This document shows positions 51,827-59,987 of a stretch of DNA of 59,987 nt, piece by piece. This DNA is from an uncultured Clostridia bacterium (GTDB taxonomy: Bacteria > Bacillota > Clostridia > TANB77 > CAG-508). The position numbers and the translations under genes were made by a program. The notes below the pieces were generated by a model. The model worked only from the letters and a program-made list of their open reading frames with translations, ran no database searches and was not told the origin of the DNA. Position 1 is the first letter of the stretch. Each line of letters begins with the position of its first letter. The stretch is from contig CAKPCK010000008.1 of NCBI GenBank assembly GCA_934141555.1, forward strand, positions 1-59,987, in the 5' to 3' direction.

Positions 51827-54800
51827 ATGTTAGTCACATTAATAGGAAAAAATATTTTATATAAAACAAAATTACCAAACAAACAAGCTGGAAATTATTG
51901 GATAACAGATGATGATGGAAAAAAGATTTTAAATATAATAGGAAAAAATAATGAATGGCAAATATATAGTAATGATCAAATTAAAATATTAGATCCTAAA
52001 GCAATTAAATCATTTAATGTATCAAAAGTTGCAAAAGATGTTGTTAATGTTATTAGAGGTGTTAGGTTAAAAGAAAATTGTATATATTATTTATCAATAA
52101 ATTCTAATTCAAATATGTTATATATTTTACTTTGTGAACCTATATATCAAAGAAATTTTATACAAATAAAAACACAAAATTTTCAAGAAATCACAATAGG
52201 AAAAAGCCTTAATTGTGATATTATTTATAATAATTCTTTAATAAGTGAAAAACAAGCAAAAATATTTTATAGTAATGGAAAATTAATGCTTGAGAATTAT
52301 GACACCAATTATGGGATATTTTTAAATGGTACACCAGTTTCAAACAAAGTAAAATTGCTTTTTAATGGTGACATTATATTTATAATGGGGTTAAGGATTG
52401 TTGTTATAGGAAATAACTTTTTTATAACAAATCCATTTAATAGAGTTTCATATAACCAAAGAAAATTTGAATTAGTAGAAAAGAAAGAAAAAGTAATTGA
52501 AACGACAGAAATAACTGAAGAAGATGTAAAACTATTTTCAGAAAAAGATTTTTTTGCCAGAGCGCCAAGAATAACAAGTGGAATAGAAAGAGAAAAAATA
52601 AAAATAGAAGCTCCTCCACAAAAACAAGAAAAAGATGACAAACCATTAATATATACGATAGGACCAAGTTTAGCAATGGGATTAGTTATGCTAATATCAA
52701 TGAGTTCAACAATTAGTGGAGTTTCAAATGGAAATGCATCTGTAAAAAGTACAGTTACATCAGCATTGATGACAGTAGCAATGCTTATAAGTATGATATT
52801 ATTTCCAATATTAAATAATAAATATGAAAAAAGAAAAAAGAAAAAGAAAGAAGCTACTAGACAAAAAAAATATAAAGAATATATTAATAAAAAATTACAA
52901 CAAATTGATGATGTAATGATTAAGCAAAAGAATATTTTATTTCAAAAATATTTATCTGCTGAAGAATGTGCTCAAATAATATTAAATAAAGAGCCTAGAT
53001 TGTGGGAACGAAGAAGAGAAGATGATGACTTTTTAACAATAAGAGTTGGTTTGGGAGATTTACCAATAGAAGCAGATATAGAATATCCTAATAAAGAATT
53101 TTCGCTAGAAGACGATAATTTAGTAACATTGATTAATTCTGTAGCTCAAAAATCAAAACTTATAAAAAATGTTCCAATAACAGCATCACTTGCATCCAAA
53201 AATATAGCTGCAGCAATTATAGAAAATGATGAAAGAACAACAGAAAAATTTGCACAAAATTTAATAATGCAATTGATCGCATTACATAGTTATGTGGATT
53301 TAAAATTAGTGTTTTTATTAAAAAAAGAAAAAAATGTAAGATGGGAACACATGAAAACTTTACCACATATTTGGGATGAACAAAAGCAAATAAGATTTTG
53401 GGCAGATGAATATGAAGATATGAAGGATATATCAAGATATTTGGAGATTGAATTAAATAATAGAAGAAAATTTGAAGATAAATTTGATTATAGATCATTT
53501 TCTCCATATTATTTAATAATAACAGATGATTATAAAACTATAGCAAATTTAAAAATAGTAACAGAAATATTAAATGCTAAAAGAAATTTAGGTTTTGGAT
53601 TATTTTGTATAACAGATAATATGTTAAATTTACCTAATGAGTGTCAATTATTTATAAATATAGAAGGACACAAAGGAAATTTATTTGAAAATGAAATAAC
53701 TACTACTACAAAAAAAGAATTTTATTTTGATTCATCATTTACATTCTTTTTTGAAAATATAGGTCAAAAATTGTCTAATATTCCAATAAGAGCAAATACA
53801 ACTTCAAAATTTTCTTTGCCAGAAGTATATACATTTTTAGAAATGTACGATGCGGGAAGAATAGAACAATTAAATATATTACAAAGATGGATGACAAATG
53901 ATTCAACCAAAACATTACAAGCACCAATAGGAATAGATACAAATGGAATGCCAATTGTATTAGATATACATGAAAAAGCACATGGACCACATGGTCTAAT
54001 TGCTGGTAGCACAGGTTCAGGAAAGAGCGAATTTATAATTACATATATATTATCATTAGCAGTAAACTATAATCCAAATGATGTTTCAATGATATTAATA
54101 GATTATAAAGGAGGAGGACTTGCTGGAGCATTCCAAAAAGGAAATGTAAAATTACCACATATTGTAGGAACAATTACAAATATTGATAAAGTTGGATTAC
54201 AAAGATCTTTAGTATCTATACAAAGTGAATTAAGGAGAAGACAAATAAAATTTAATCAAGCAAGAGAAAAAACAGATGAAGGAACAATTGATATATATAA
54301 ATATCAAAGGTTATTCCATGATGGAGTTGTAAAAGAGCCAATTCCACATTTATTGATAATATGTGATGAATTTGCTGAATTAAAACAACAACAGCCAGAT
54401 TTTATGGATGAATTAATAAGTGTTGCCAGAATAGGACGTAGTTTAGGAGTGCATTTAATATTAGCAACACAAAAACCAGCAGGTGTAGTAAATGATCAAA
54501 TTCGTAGTAATAGTAAATTTGGAATATGTTTAAAAGTTCAAGATAAACAAGACAGTATGGATGTTATAAAAAGACCAGATGCAGCTGAATTAAAAAGAGC
54601 AGGACAATTTTATATTCAAGTTGGAAATAATGAATATTTTGCATTAGGACAATCAGCATGGGCTGGAGCAAGTTATGAGCCAGCAGATATAATAAAGAAA
54701 AATGTTGATAATTCAATGAAATTTGTATCAAATATAGGATCTGTAATAAAGAAAATAGATGATACAAAAAGAACACCAGTAAAAAAAGACGGAGAGCAAT

Positions 54801-56404
54801 TAACAAATATAGTAAAATATATTTATGAATTAGGAGAAAACGAAAATATTCATTTAAAACCATTATGGTTAGAAAATATACCAGAGATAATAATGTTAGA
54901 TAAAACAAAAGAAAAATATAAAATAGAAAGAAAAGAAAATGAAGTAATACCTGTAATTGGAGAATATGATGATCCATATAACCAAAGACAGGGGCCAGTT
55001 GAACTAGATTTTAAGAAACAAGGTAATATAATTATTTATGGAAATGCAGAAAGTGGTAAAGAAACATTAATAAGTACAATGGTATATGATATAATAACAA
55101 CTTATACAGTTTGCGAAGCACAAATGTATTTATTAGACTTTGGAAGTGAAGCATTAAAAATATTTAAAGATGCACCACATGTTGGTGATGTAGTATTAAG
55201 TACAGACTCTGAAAAAATCAATAGATTATTTGAAATGATTCAAAGAGAAATGAAAAGAAGAACAGAAGTATTATCAAATTATGGTGGAGACATCAAATTA
55301 TATATAAAAGATACTGGAATTCCAATGCCACAAATTATAGTTGTTATAAATAATTATGAAGGTTTTATAGAAAACTATGGTGAAAAATATGATGATATAT
55401 TACTTACATTATGCAGAGAAGGTATAAAATATGGAATAATATTTGTATTAACTGCAAGTGCTTATAACAGTGTAAGATATAGATTATCACAAAACTTCAG
55501 ACAAAAAATAGCATTACAATTAAATAATGAAGATGATTATTTAAACATAATAGAAGGTGTAAAAAAGAAAAGACCTGCACATATATTTGGTAGAGGTTTA
55601 ATTAAATATGGTGATGTTTATGAATTCCAAACAGCAAGAATTTGTGAACCAGAAAGATGGAATTCATTTATAAAGGATGAAATAAAGAAACTAAATTCAA
55701 AATATACAGAAAGAGCAGTTTCAATTCCAGTTTTACCAAATCAAATAAAAGTAGAAGATGTACAAGAATTAGTTACACAATTAGATAAATTACCAATAGG
55801 TATATATAAATCAAGTTTAGGACTAGCAACATATGACTTCAAGAATAATTTAGTTAATATTATTTCCGCTAAAAATGTAGATGTTGTAGCAGAATATGTA
55901 ACACATTTATATGAAGAATTTAATCTTTTAAAAGATGTGGAAGTTACAGTATTTGATTCAGAAGGAATTGTACAAGAAACAAGAAAAAATATCAAATTAG
56001 ATTACCAAAACTATTCATTAAAAATACAAAATAATCTAAAAAAGAACAAGCACAATATATGTATTATTATAGGAATTGATAAATTCTTAACAAATATTGG
56101 AACATCAATATTACCAGATTTGATGAAAGCAGAAGAATTAAAAAATTATACATTTATTGTAGTAGACAGTGTATTCAAATTAAAAAATCACGAATATGAC
56201 GATTGGTACAAAGCATACATTACAAAAGATACAGGAATTTGGGTTGGAAATGGTGTAAGTGACCAATATATAATTAGATTAAATTCAAGTAATAGAAACT
56301 TAGTAAATAATTGTGGAGACAGTTTTGGATATTTGATAAAACAAGAAGAAGCAATGCTAATAAAATTAATAGGAATGAAAGATGATGGTGATGACAATGG
56401 ATAA
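51827..56404 (+). CDS. essC: EssC, type VII secretion membrane ATPase
   Basis: This 1525-aa motor drives export of WXG and related substrates. The N-terminal part is two FHA-like folds (the second, about 115-190, has ITIGKSLNCDIIYN and ENYDTNYGIFLNG). Two membrane helices lie at about 283-330 (PSLAMGLVMLISM and SALMTVAMLISMILF). The first FtsK/SpoIIIE ATPase domain is complete, with GSTGSGKS near 726 and Walker B LLIICDEFAEL near 842. The second has GNAESGKET near 1070, where the position after Lys is Glu, and a poor Walker B (IIVVINNYEG). The third (about 1310-1525) has no P-loop. The order is as in Bacillota EssC. Confidence 0.93.
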   Translation: MLVTLIGKNILYKTKLPNKQAGNYWITDDDGKKILNIIGKNNEWQIYSNDQIKILDPKAIKSFNVSKVAKDVVNVIRGVRLKENCIYYLSINSNSNMLYILLCEPIYQRNFIQIKTQNFQEITIGKSLNCDIIYNNSLISEKQAKIFYSNGKLMLENYDTNYGIFLNGTPVSNKVKLLFNGDIIFIMGLRIVVIGNNFFITNPFNRVSYNQRKFELVEKKEKVIETTEITEEDVKLFSEKDFFARAPRITSGIEREKIKIEAPPQKQEKDDKPLIYTIGPSLAMGLVMLISMSSTISGVSNGNASVKSTVTSALMTVAMLISMILFPILNNKYEKRKKKKKEATRQKKYKEYINKKLQQIDDVMIKQKNILFQKYLSAEECAQIILNKEPRLWERRREDDDFLTIRVGLGDLPIEADIEYPNKEFSLEDDNLVTLINSVAQKSKLIKNVPITASLASKNIAAAIIENDERTTEKFAQNLIMQLIALHSYVDLKLVFLLKKEKNVRWEHMKTLPHIWDEQKQIRFWADEYEDMKDISRYLEIELNNRRKFEDKFDYRSFSPYYLIITDDYKTIANLKIVTEILNAKRNLGFGLFCITDNMLNLPNECQLFINIEGHKGNLFENEITTTTKKEFYFDSSFTFFFENIGQKLSNIPIRANTTSKFSLPEVYTFLEMYDAGRIEQLNILQRWMTNDSTKTLQAPIGIDTNGMPIVLDIHEKAHGPHGLIAGSTGSGKSEFIITYILSLAVNYNPNDVSMILIDYKGGGLAGAFQKGNVKLPHIVGTITNIDKVGLQRSLVSIQSELRRRQIKFNQAREKTDEGTIDIYKYQRLFHDGVVKEPIPHLLIICDEFAELKQQQPDFMDELISVARIGRSLGVHLILATQKPAGVVNDQIRSNSKFGICLKVQDKQDSMDVIKRPDAAELKRAGQFYIQVGNNEYFALGQSAWAGASYEPADIIKKNVDNSMKFVSNIGSVIKKIDDTKRTPVKKDGEQLTNIVKYIYELGENENIHLKPLWLENIPEIIMLDKTKEKYKIERKENEVIPVIGEYDDPYNQRQGPVELDFKKQGNIIIYGNAESGKETLISTMVYDIITTYTVCEAQMYLLDFGSEALKIFKDAPHVGDVVLSTDSEKINRLFEMIQREMKRRTEVLSNYGGDIKLYIKDTGIPMPQIIVVINNYEGFIENYGEKYDDILLTLCREGIKYGIIFVLTASAYNSVRYRLSQNFRQKIALQLNNEDDYLNIIEGVKKKRPAHIFGRGLIKYGDVYEFQTARICEPERWNSFIKDEIKKLNSKYTERAVSIPVLPNQIKVEDVQELVTQLDKLPIGIYKSSLGLATYDFKNNLVNIISAKNVDVVAEYVTHLYEEFNLLKDVEVTVFDSEGIVQETRKNIKLDYQNYSLKIQNNLKKNKHNICIIIGIDKFLTNIGTSILPDLMKAEELKNYTFIVVDSVFKLKNHEYDDWYKAYITKDTGIWVGNGVSDQYIIRLNSSNRNLVNNCGDSFGYLIKQEEAMLIKLIGMKDDGDDNG

Positions 56405-56648
56405 AGTATTAGTAAAAGTTTATGTTCCTATGTTAGAAGGAATCTATGATGTATGGATTCCTTCTAATAAGAAAATATATGAAATAATTGTATTGTTAGT
56501 AAAAGCAATAGCAGAACTAAGTGAAGGTTGTTATAATCCATTAGAAATGCCATCACTATATGATAAAATAACAGCACAAGAATATGACTTAAACCTAATA
56601 TTAAAAGATACAACAATAAGAAATGGAACAGAAGTAATATTAATATAA
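56397..56648 (+). CDS. EsaB/YukD-like ubiquitin-fold protein
   Basis: An 83-aa protein starting at the ATG (56397) that overlaps the essC stop codon, which implies coupled translation. It shows DKVLVKVYVPMLEGIYDVWIPSN, then an amphipathic helix, then DKITAQEYDLNLILKDTTIRNGTEVILI. This matches the YukD/EsaB ubiquitin-like fold that regulates or binds EssC in type VIIb systems. Position directly after essC supports the assignment. Confidence 0.85.
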   Translation: MDKVLVKVYVPMLEGIYDVWIPSNKKIYEIIVLLVKAIAELSEGCYNPLEMPSLYDKITAQEYDLNLILKDTTIRNGTEVILI

Positions 56649-56683
56649 ATTTAAATATTTGAGATTTTGAAAGGAAAAAGATA

Positions 56684-57508
56684 ATGAAAACACTAAGAGA
56701 AGATAATATATATCAAGATGATTCAAGTGTAAATATAAATGAATTGTTACAGGAAAACAAAAAAGTAGTTTCATTTTTGGGTTCAAAGCAAAGTGGAACA
56801 ACATTTATTATAAACAATATAGCTCAAATAATGGCTAAAAGAGATATTGATGTAGCAATATTAGATATGACATCAAACAAAGACACATATTATATATATA
56901 CTCAAAACAAAGAATCAGTAAGAGTTAGTATAAAAGATTGTTTTAAAGATTTGAGTGAAGGTAAATTAAATGGGTTACATGTTGAAAATAAGTTAACAAT
57001 ATATACAGATTTACCTAACGAAAAAGAATATAGTGTAAAAGCAGAAAATATATTAGAAACATTATTGAAAAAACATCAAATAGTTCTTATTGATACAGAT
57101 TTTTCTACAAATATAGATTATTTTACATATTCTCAACAAGTTTATTTAGTACAAACAATGGATGTTTTAACAATTCAACCATTAACAGAATTTTTGTCAA
57201 AATTAAAATCTCAAAATGCTATAAATAGTGAAAAAATAAGAATTATATTAAATAAATATATTAATCTAGATGGAATTTCAGTAAGACAGCTAATTGGTGG
57301 ACTAGCTTTTTATAATGATCCATCAATGACTTATATGCAACAATTATTTGAAAAAAATGGTGCTAGATATACAACAATTTCATATGATCAACAAGCATAT
57401 GAAGTATATTTACAAGGTATTGCGAAATATCAAGTTTCAATAGATTATTATTCAGATGAATTTAGAATGCAATTAGAAAAATTAGCGGATGATGTTATAA
57501 GAGGATAA
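56684..57508 (+). CDS. MinD/ParA-like protein with an altered P-loop
   Basis: A 274-aa protein in the type VII operon. The N-terminal Rossmann-like fold has VVSFLGSKQSGTTFIINNIA, a GxxxxGTT loop where the usual catalytic Lys of GKT is Thr; the earlier Lys (GSK) may substitute. IVLIDTDFSTNIDYF resembles Walker B/switch II. The middle (QTMDVLTIQPLTEFLSKL) and the IRIILNKYINLDG segment match MinD-type strands. ParA/MinD-like proteins occur in some type VII loci (mycobacterial EspI is one). It may position or gate the machine, with or without ATP hydrolysis. The ribosome site is GAAAGGAAA. Confidence 0.7.
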   Translation: MKTLREDNIYQDDSSVNINELLQENKKVVSFLGSKQSGTTFIINNIAQIMAKRDIDVAILDMTSNKDTYYIYTQNKESVRVSIKDCFKDLSEGKLNGLHVENKLTIYTDLPNEKEYSVKAENILETLLKKHQIVLIDTDFSTNIDYFTYSQQVYLVQTMDVLTIQPLTEFLSKLKSQNAINSEKIRIILNKYINLDGISVRQLIGGLAFYNDPSMTYMQQLFEKNGARYTTISYDQQAYEVYLQGIAKYQVSIDYYSDEFRMQLEKLADDVIRG

Positions 57509-57527
57509 TTATAAAAGGAGGAAAATT

Positions 57528-57788
57528 ATGGGACTTTTAGATGGTTTATTTAAATCAATATCTGACTTTTTCGGAAGTTCTAATACAGGCAGTGGGAGTA
57601 CAAGCGATAATAATATTTCAACAAATTTTAATAAAAAAGATGAGATAAAGGAATCTTTAAAGAAAAAATACCAAATGATTGATGGTGAAAATAAATTAGT
57701 TGGTAACATGTTTAGCAAATTAATAAGTAATACAAATGATATAATTGGTGATGCAAATGCTAAAAAAGAAAATACAAATATAAAATAG
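57528..57788 (+). CDS. Small unknown protein of the type VII operon
   Basis: An 86-aa protein. It starts MGLLDGLFKSISDFFG, an amphipathic helix, has a Gly/Ser/Thr linker (GSSNTGSGSTSD) and then a charged helix ending in Lys. It is behind AAAGGAGG and 16 bp before the next gene. No family is recognised. By position it could be a chaperone or a small substrate of the type VII system. Confidence 0.6.
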   Translation: MGLLDGLFKSISDFFGSSNTGSGSTSDNNISTNFNKKDEIKESLKKKYQMIDGENKLVGNMFSKLISNTNDIIGDANAKKENTNIK

Positions 57789-57804
57789 ATAAAGGAGGAA
57801 AAAG

Positions 57805-59247
57805 ATGGGCTTTTTTGGATATTGGGGAGAAAAAATGGATGATGCCATTGCGGGGCTAAAAACTGATATTTCAGCAATGAAAGTAGATGCAGAAACTTAT
57901 GAAAAAGAGGCTAAAAGACTTGAAGATGAAGCTAAAACATTTGAAGAAACAGCAGTGAATGAAGAACAGGAAGCAGCCGCTTTGAAGCTTACAAAAACAG
58001 TAACAAGTTCTACACCAAATGAAGATGGAACCTATGATGAGGAAGAGGTAGACGATGAAGATGCCATAAAAAGAAAAGAAGGATTACTTGCAGATGCCAA
58101 AAAAAAGAGAGAAGATGCAGCAAAAGATCGAGAAAATGCAGCAGAATATAGAACTTTAGCAGCAGGATTATGGCTTTTAAAAGGAAATATGGAAGAAGCA
58201 GCAAAAAATTGGGAATTAGCACGTGAAAATATAAAGGCAGCAATAGTAAACTCAACAAAGTCATTAGAAACAGGAATTAATATGTTAAGAAATGCAATTT
58301 CAACATTTAATATACCAAGTGTAAAAAGTATAGGAAATTGGGCGAATAACTTATTAAAAAAATATGTAGGAATAGATCTTTCAGATGGATTTGGAGCTGA
58401 TGATTTATATAGAATATCTGGTAAATTAATAGAAACAGGGTCAATTGCAGTAAAGGGATTTGCAAGCTTAGCGGTAATTTCAACAATTGGAGTACTTCCT
58501 GGATTAGGAGAAATATCATTAGACATTATTAATGATTTTATTAATCCAACAATAGATAAAATATTTGATGAAGATGCAGTAAAGGTTGTTTATAATGGAT
58601 TTACAAGTGGACTAGGATTTCTAGGAATTACATTTGAAGAGGAAGAAGGAACAGAAACAGCAGCTATTGGTACAGAAGATATTCAAGATCAGCTAGGAGA
58701 AAATGATTCGGATATAATTCCAGGAGGAACTACAACGCCTGAAGCTCAAGGTGATGTTGTAGAAAATGTTTCAACAGTTACTAGTGGAGATAATGGAAAT
58801 AATAATGGAAATAAGAGCCCAACAAAGCCAACAGATGATAAAGAATATGAACTTGCAGTTAAACAATACGAAAATGATAGAGATGCTAGAGAGGGACATA
58901 AAATTGAAGTTGCGAATACCAAAATTGAAATGCAAGAAGCCAAAAAAGACTTGGATTACGCACAAAAGGTATACAATATGACAGAAGATTATGATACACA
59001 GTTAAAAAATCAAAAGACAAGAGCAATACAAAATGGAGATAGTAAAGCACTTTCTGAGATAGAAAAAAAAGCATCTATTAATACGAAAAATCTTAATGCT
59101 GCTTCTAAGGAATTAGGTGCAGCGAGAGCAAAATATGATTGGTGGGTAAATGAGCATGCAGAAGCTAGAGCTAAACAAACAGAATTAGAGACAGCAGCGA
59201 GACGTTCGTATAATAATATGAAAAAATTAGAAGGGAGTCAAAAATGA
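57805..59247 (+). CDS. Coiled-coil protein with central hydrophobic segment, candidate type VII substrate or component
   Basis: A 480-aa protein of three parts. Residues about 12-150 form an Ala/Glu/Lys coiled coil. Residues about 213-245 are hydrophobic with GFASLAVISTIGVLPGLGEI, long enough to enter a membrane. A Gly/Asn/Thr/Pro-rich low-complexity linker (about 295-350) joins a second Ala/Glu/Lys coiled coil to the end. The length and helix-rich layout resemble LXG-type effectors, but there is no LXG start, toxin domain or YxxxD/E signal that I can see. It overlaps the second WXG gene by 4 bp, so they are translated together and may form a pair. Confidence 0.65.
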   Translation: MGFFGYWGEKMDDAIAGLKTDISAMKVDAETYEKEAKRLEDEAKTFEETAVNEEQEAAALKLTKTVTSSTPNEDGTYDEEEVDDEDAIKRKEGLLADAKKKREDAAKDRENAAEYRTLAAGLWLLKGNMEEAAKNWELARENIKAAIVNSTKSLETGINMLRNAISTFNIPSVKSIGNWANNLLKKYVGIDLSDGFGADDLYRISGKLIETGSIAVKGFASLAVISTIGVLPGLGEISLDIINDFINPTIDKIFDEDAVKVVYNGFTSGLGFLGITFEEEEGTETAAIGTEDIQDQLGENDSDIIPGGTTTPEAQGDVVENVSTVTSGDNGNNNGNKSPTKPTDDKEYELAVKQYENDRDAREGHKIEVANTKIEMQEAKKDLDYAQKVYNMTEDYDTQLKNQKTRAIQNGDSKALSEIEKKASINTKNLNAASKELGAARAKYDWWVNEHAEARAKQTELETAARRSYNNMKKLEGSQK

Positions 59248-59858
59248 GTTCAGAAGTAAAAGTAGACTATGAAAATATACCAAGCCAATCAAATAACATA
59301 AGAAATTCAGCATTAGAATTAAATGGTAGACTAATAGCAGTATACCAAAAAGTATCAGAAATGCATGCACATTGGTATGGAAAAAGATATAATGAATTAG
59401 TAACAAAATTCAACGAATTAGCACCACAATTAAATCAATTTTTAGAGGTAATAGTGGCAGAAGTTCCATATATGTTTGAAGGAATTGCTAATAATTTCTC
59501 AGAAATTGATATACAACAAAATATAGCAACAGCTAGGAAGGAAAGTTATAAGAAACTTGAGGAAATTCCAATAATAGAAGATGTTGGAATGAGATATATT
59601 CAAGGAGAAGTAGCGAACATTCAAACAGAGATATTATCAGATTTTACATCAGCAAAAGAATTAATGGATTCTATGCAAAAAACAGTACAACAAATAGTAC
59701 TTGAATGCGATGGGGCAGATGAATTTAGAAATCAATTTAGAATATTAACAGATACTTTTAAGCAAGTATTAGATAATGTTGAAACTCAATTTACAGAGTT
59801 AATGAATCAAGATAGAGAACAAATTGAAAACGCAGAAAAAGCAAATACAACTAAATGA
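59244..59858 (+). CDS. Second double WXG100-like protein
   Basis: A 204-aa protein, the same length as and colinear with the 50805 product. The first hairpin keeps W44-Y-G46 (HAHWYGKRYN). The linker reads IPIIEDVGMRYIQGEVAN, close to the first copy. In the second hairpin the Trp position is Leu153 (VLECDGADEFRNQF), so its WxG turn is lost. The C-terminal end EKANTTK matches EKANTVQ of the paralogue. Its start codon overlaps the stop of the 57805 gene. It may chaperone or dimerise with that protein. The operon ends at a strong terminator 18 bp later. Confidence 0.8.
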   Translation: MSSEVKVDYENIPSQSNNIRNSALELNGRLIAVYQKVSEMHAHWYGKRYNELVTKFNELAPQLNQFLEVIVAEVPYMFEGIANNFSEIDIQQNIATARKESYKKLEEIPIIEDVGMRYIQGEVANIQTEILSDFTSAKELMDSMQKTVQQIVLECDGADEFRNQFRILTDTFKQVLDNVETQFTELMNQDREQIENAEKANTTK

Positions 59859-59876
59859 AATTGGTAATTCTATTTC

Positions 59877-59917
59877 AAAAGTTGAGATGGAAAAATTTTT
59901 CCTATCTCAACTTTTTT
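59877..59917 (+). terminator. Terminator of the type VII operon
   Basis: AAAAGTTGAGAT and GGAAAAA (59877-59895) pair with TTTTTCC and ATCTCAACTTTT (59896-59915) with one bulge, followed by T. It ends the operon within the window. Confidence 0.92.
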
Positions 59918-59927
59918 GTTTTTAGAA

Positions 59928-59950
59928 AACCCCCAGATAGTCTGGGGGTT
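59928..59950. other. GC-rich 10-bp palindrome near the window edge
   Basis: AACCCCCAGA (59928-59937) pairs perfectly with TCTGGGGGTT (59941-59950). The following bases, ending in GCTTTAGCGATGAGTA, are less AT-rich than the local background. IS200/IS605-type ends often carry such stem-loops, but no transposase is inside the window, so this is only a hint. Confidence 0.3.
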
Positions 59951-59987
59951 CGAGAAAGCTTTAGCGATGAGTATACAAAAATCTCCT

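Overview
The window reads as a chromosomal segment of a very AT-rich, endospore-forming member of the Clostridia (Bacillota). The evidence is A/T-ending codons, AGGAGG-type ribosome binding sites, TTGACA-N17-TATAAT promoters and rho-independent terminators. Clade markers include a PolC-type replicative polymerase, the ylxM-ffh-rpsP-khpA-rimM-trmD-rplS operon with an L19-type leader, dnaG-rpoD, the yabG-veg pair and sporulation sigma-H. Species cannot be named; an uncultured gut-type clostridium is my guess.

Layout. 1-3.2 kb: end of rseP, a prepilin-like gene and aspS. 3.2-12.7 kb: an M18 aminopeptidase, a possible structured RNA or MITE (4705-4881), a FAD-Rieske fusion, two unknown genes, tmk, a two-component system and asnB. 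12.7-18.2 kb: nth, a DUF4364 gene, rpe, pgi, an acyl-ACP thioesterase, yabG and veg. 18.3-22.5 kb: SRP and ribosome-maturation operon. 22.6-32.0 kb: mtnN, two surface or secreted proteins, a Lon-like protease, an OGG1-like glycosylase, leuS and small envelope genes. 32.2-37.4 kb: dnaG-rpoD, a second unknown gene cassette and a gene of foreign composition between imperfect direct repeats. 37.6-49.5 kb: a DUF4143 ATPase behind three 23-bp-spaced iterons, polC with two OB folds, a BRO-type gene, sigH, a NAGPA-like protein, cmk, an HD protein and a CobW-type GTPase. 49.7-59.9 kb: a RelA/SpoT-domain gene of foreign composition, then a type VII secretion operon running almost to the window end.

The type VII locus is the most notable system. 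It has one strong promoter (50722-50750) and encodes a 204-aa double WXG protein, a DUF4176 protein, EssC, an EsaB/YukD protein, a MinD-like protein whose P-loop lysine is replaced, an 86-aa protein, a 480-aa coiled-coil/hydrophobic protein and a second 204-aa double WXG protein. No EsaA, EssA or EssB is visible, and a strong terminator closes the operon at 59877-59917. Either these parts are encoded elsewhere or this is a reduced variant with different membrane partners.

Three single genes (24356-24772, 36953-37378, 49697-50668) have visibly higher GC and different codon use from everything around them, which points to recent acquisition. The first lies inside a perfect 15-bp inverted repeat and the second between about 76-bp direct repeats. 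No tRNA, rRNA, complete insertion sequence or CRISPR array was recognised.
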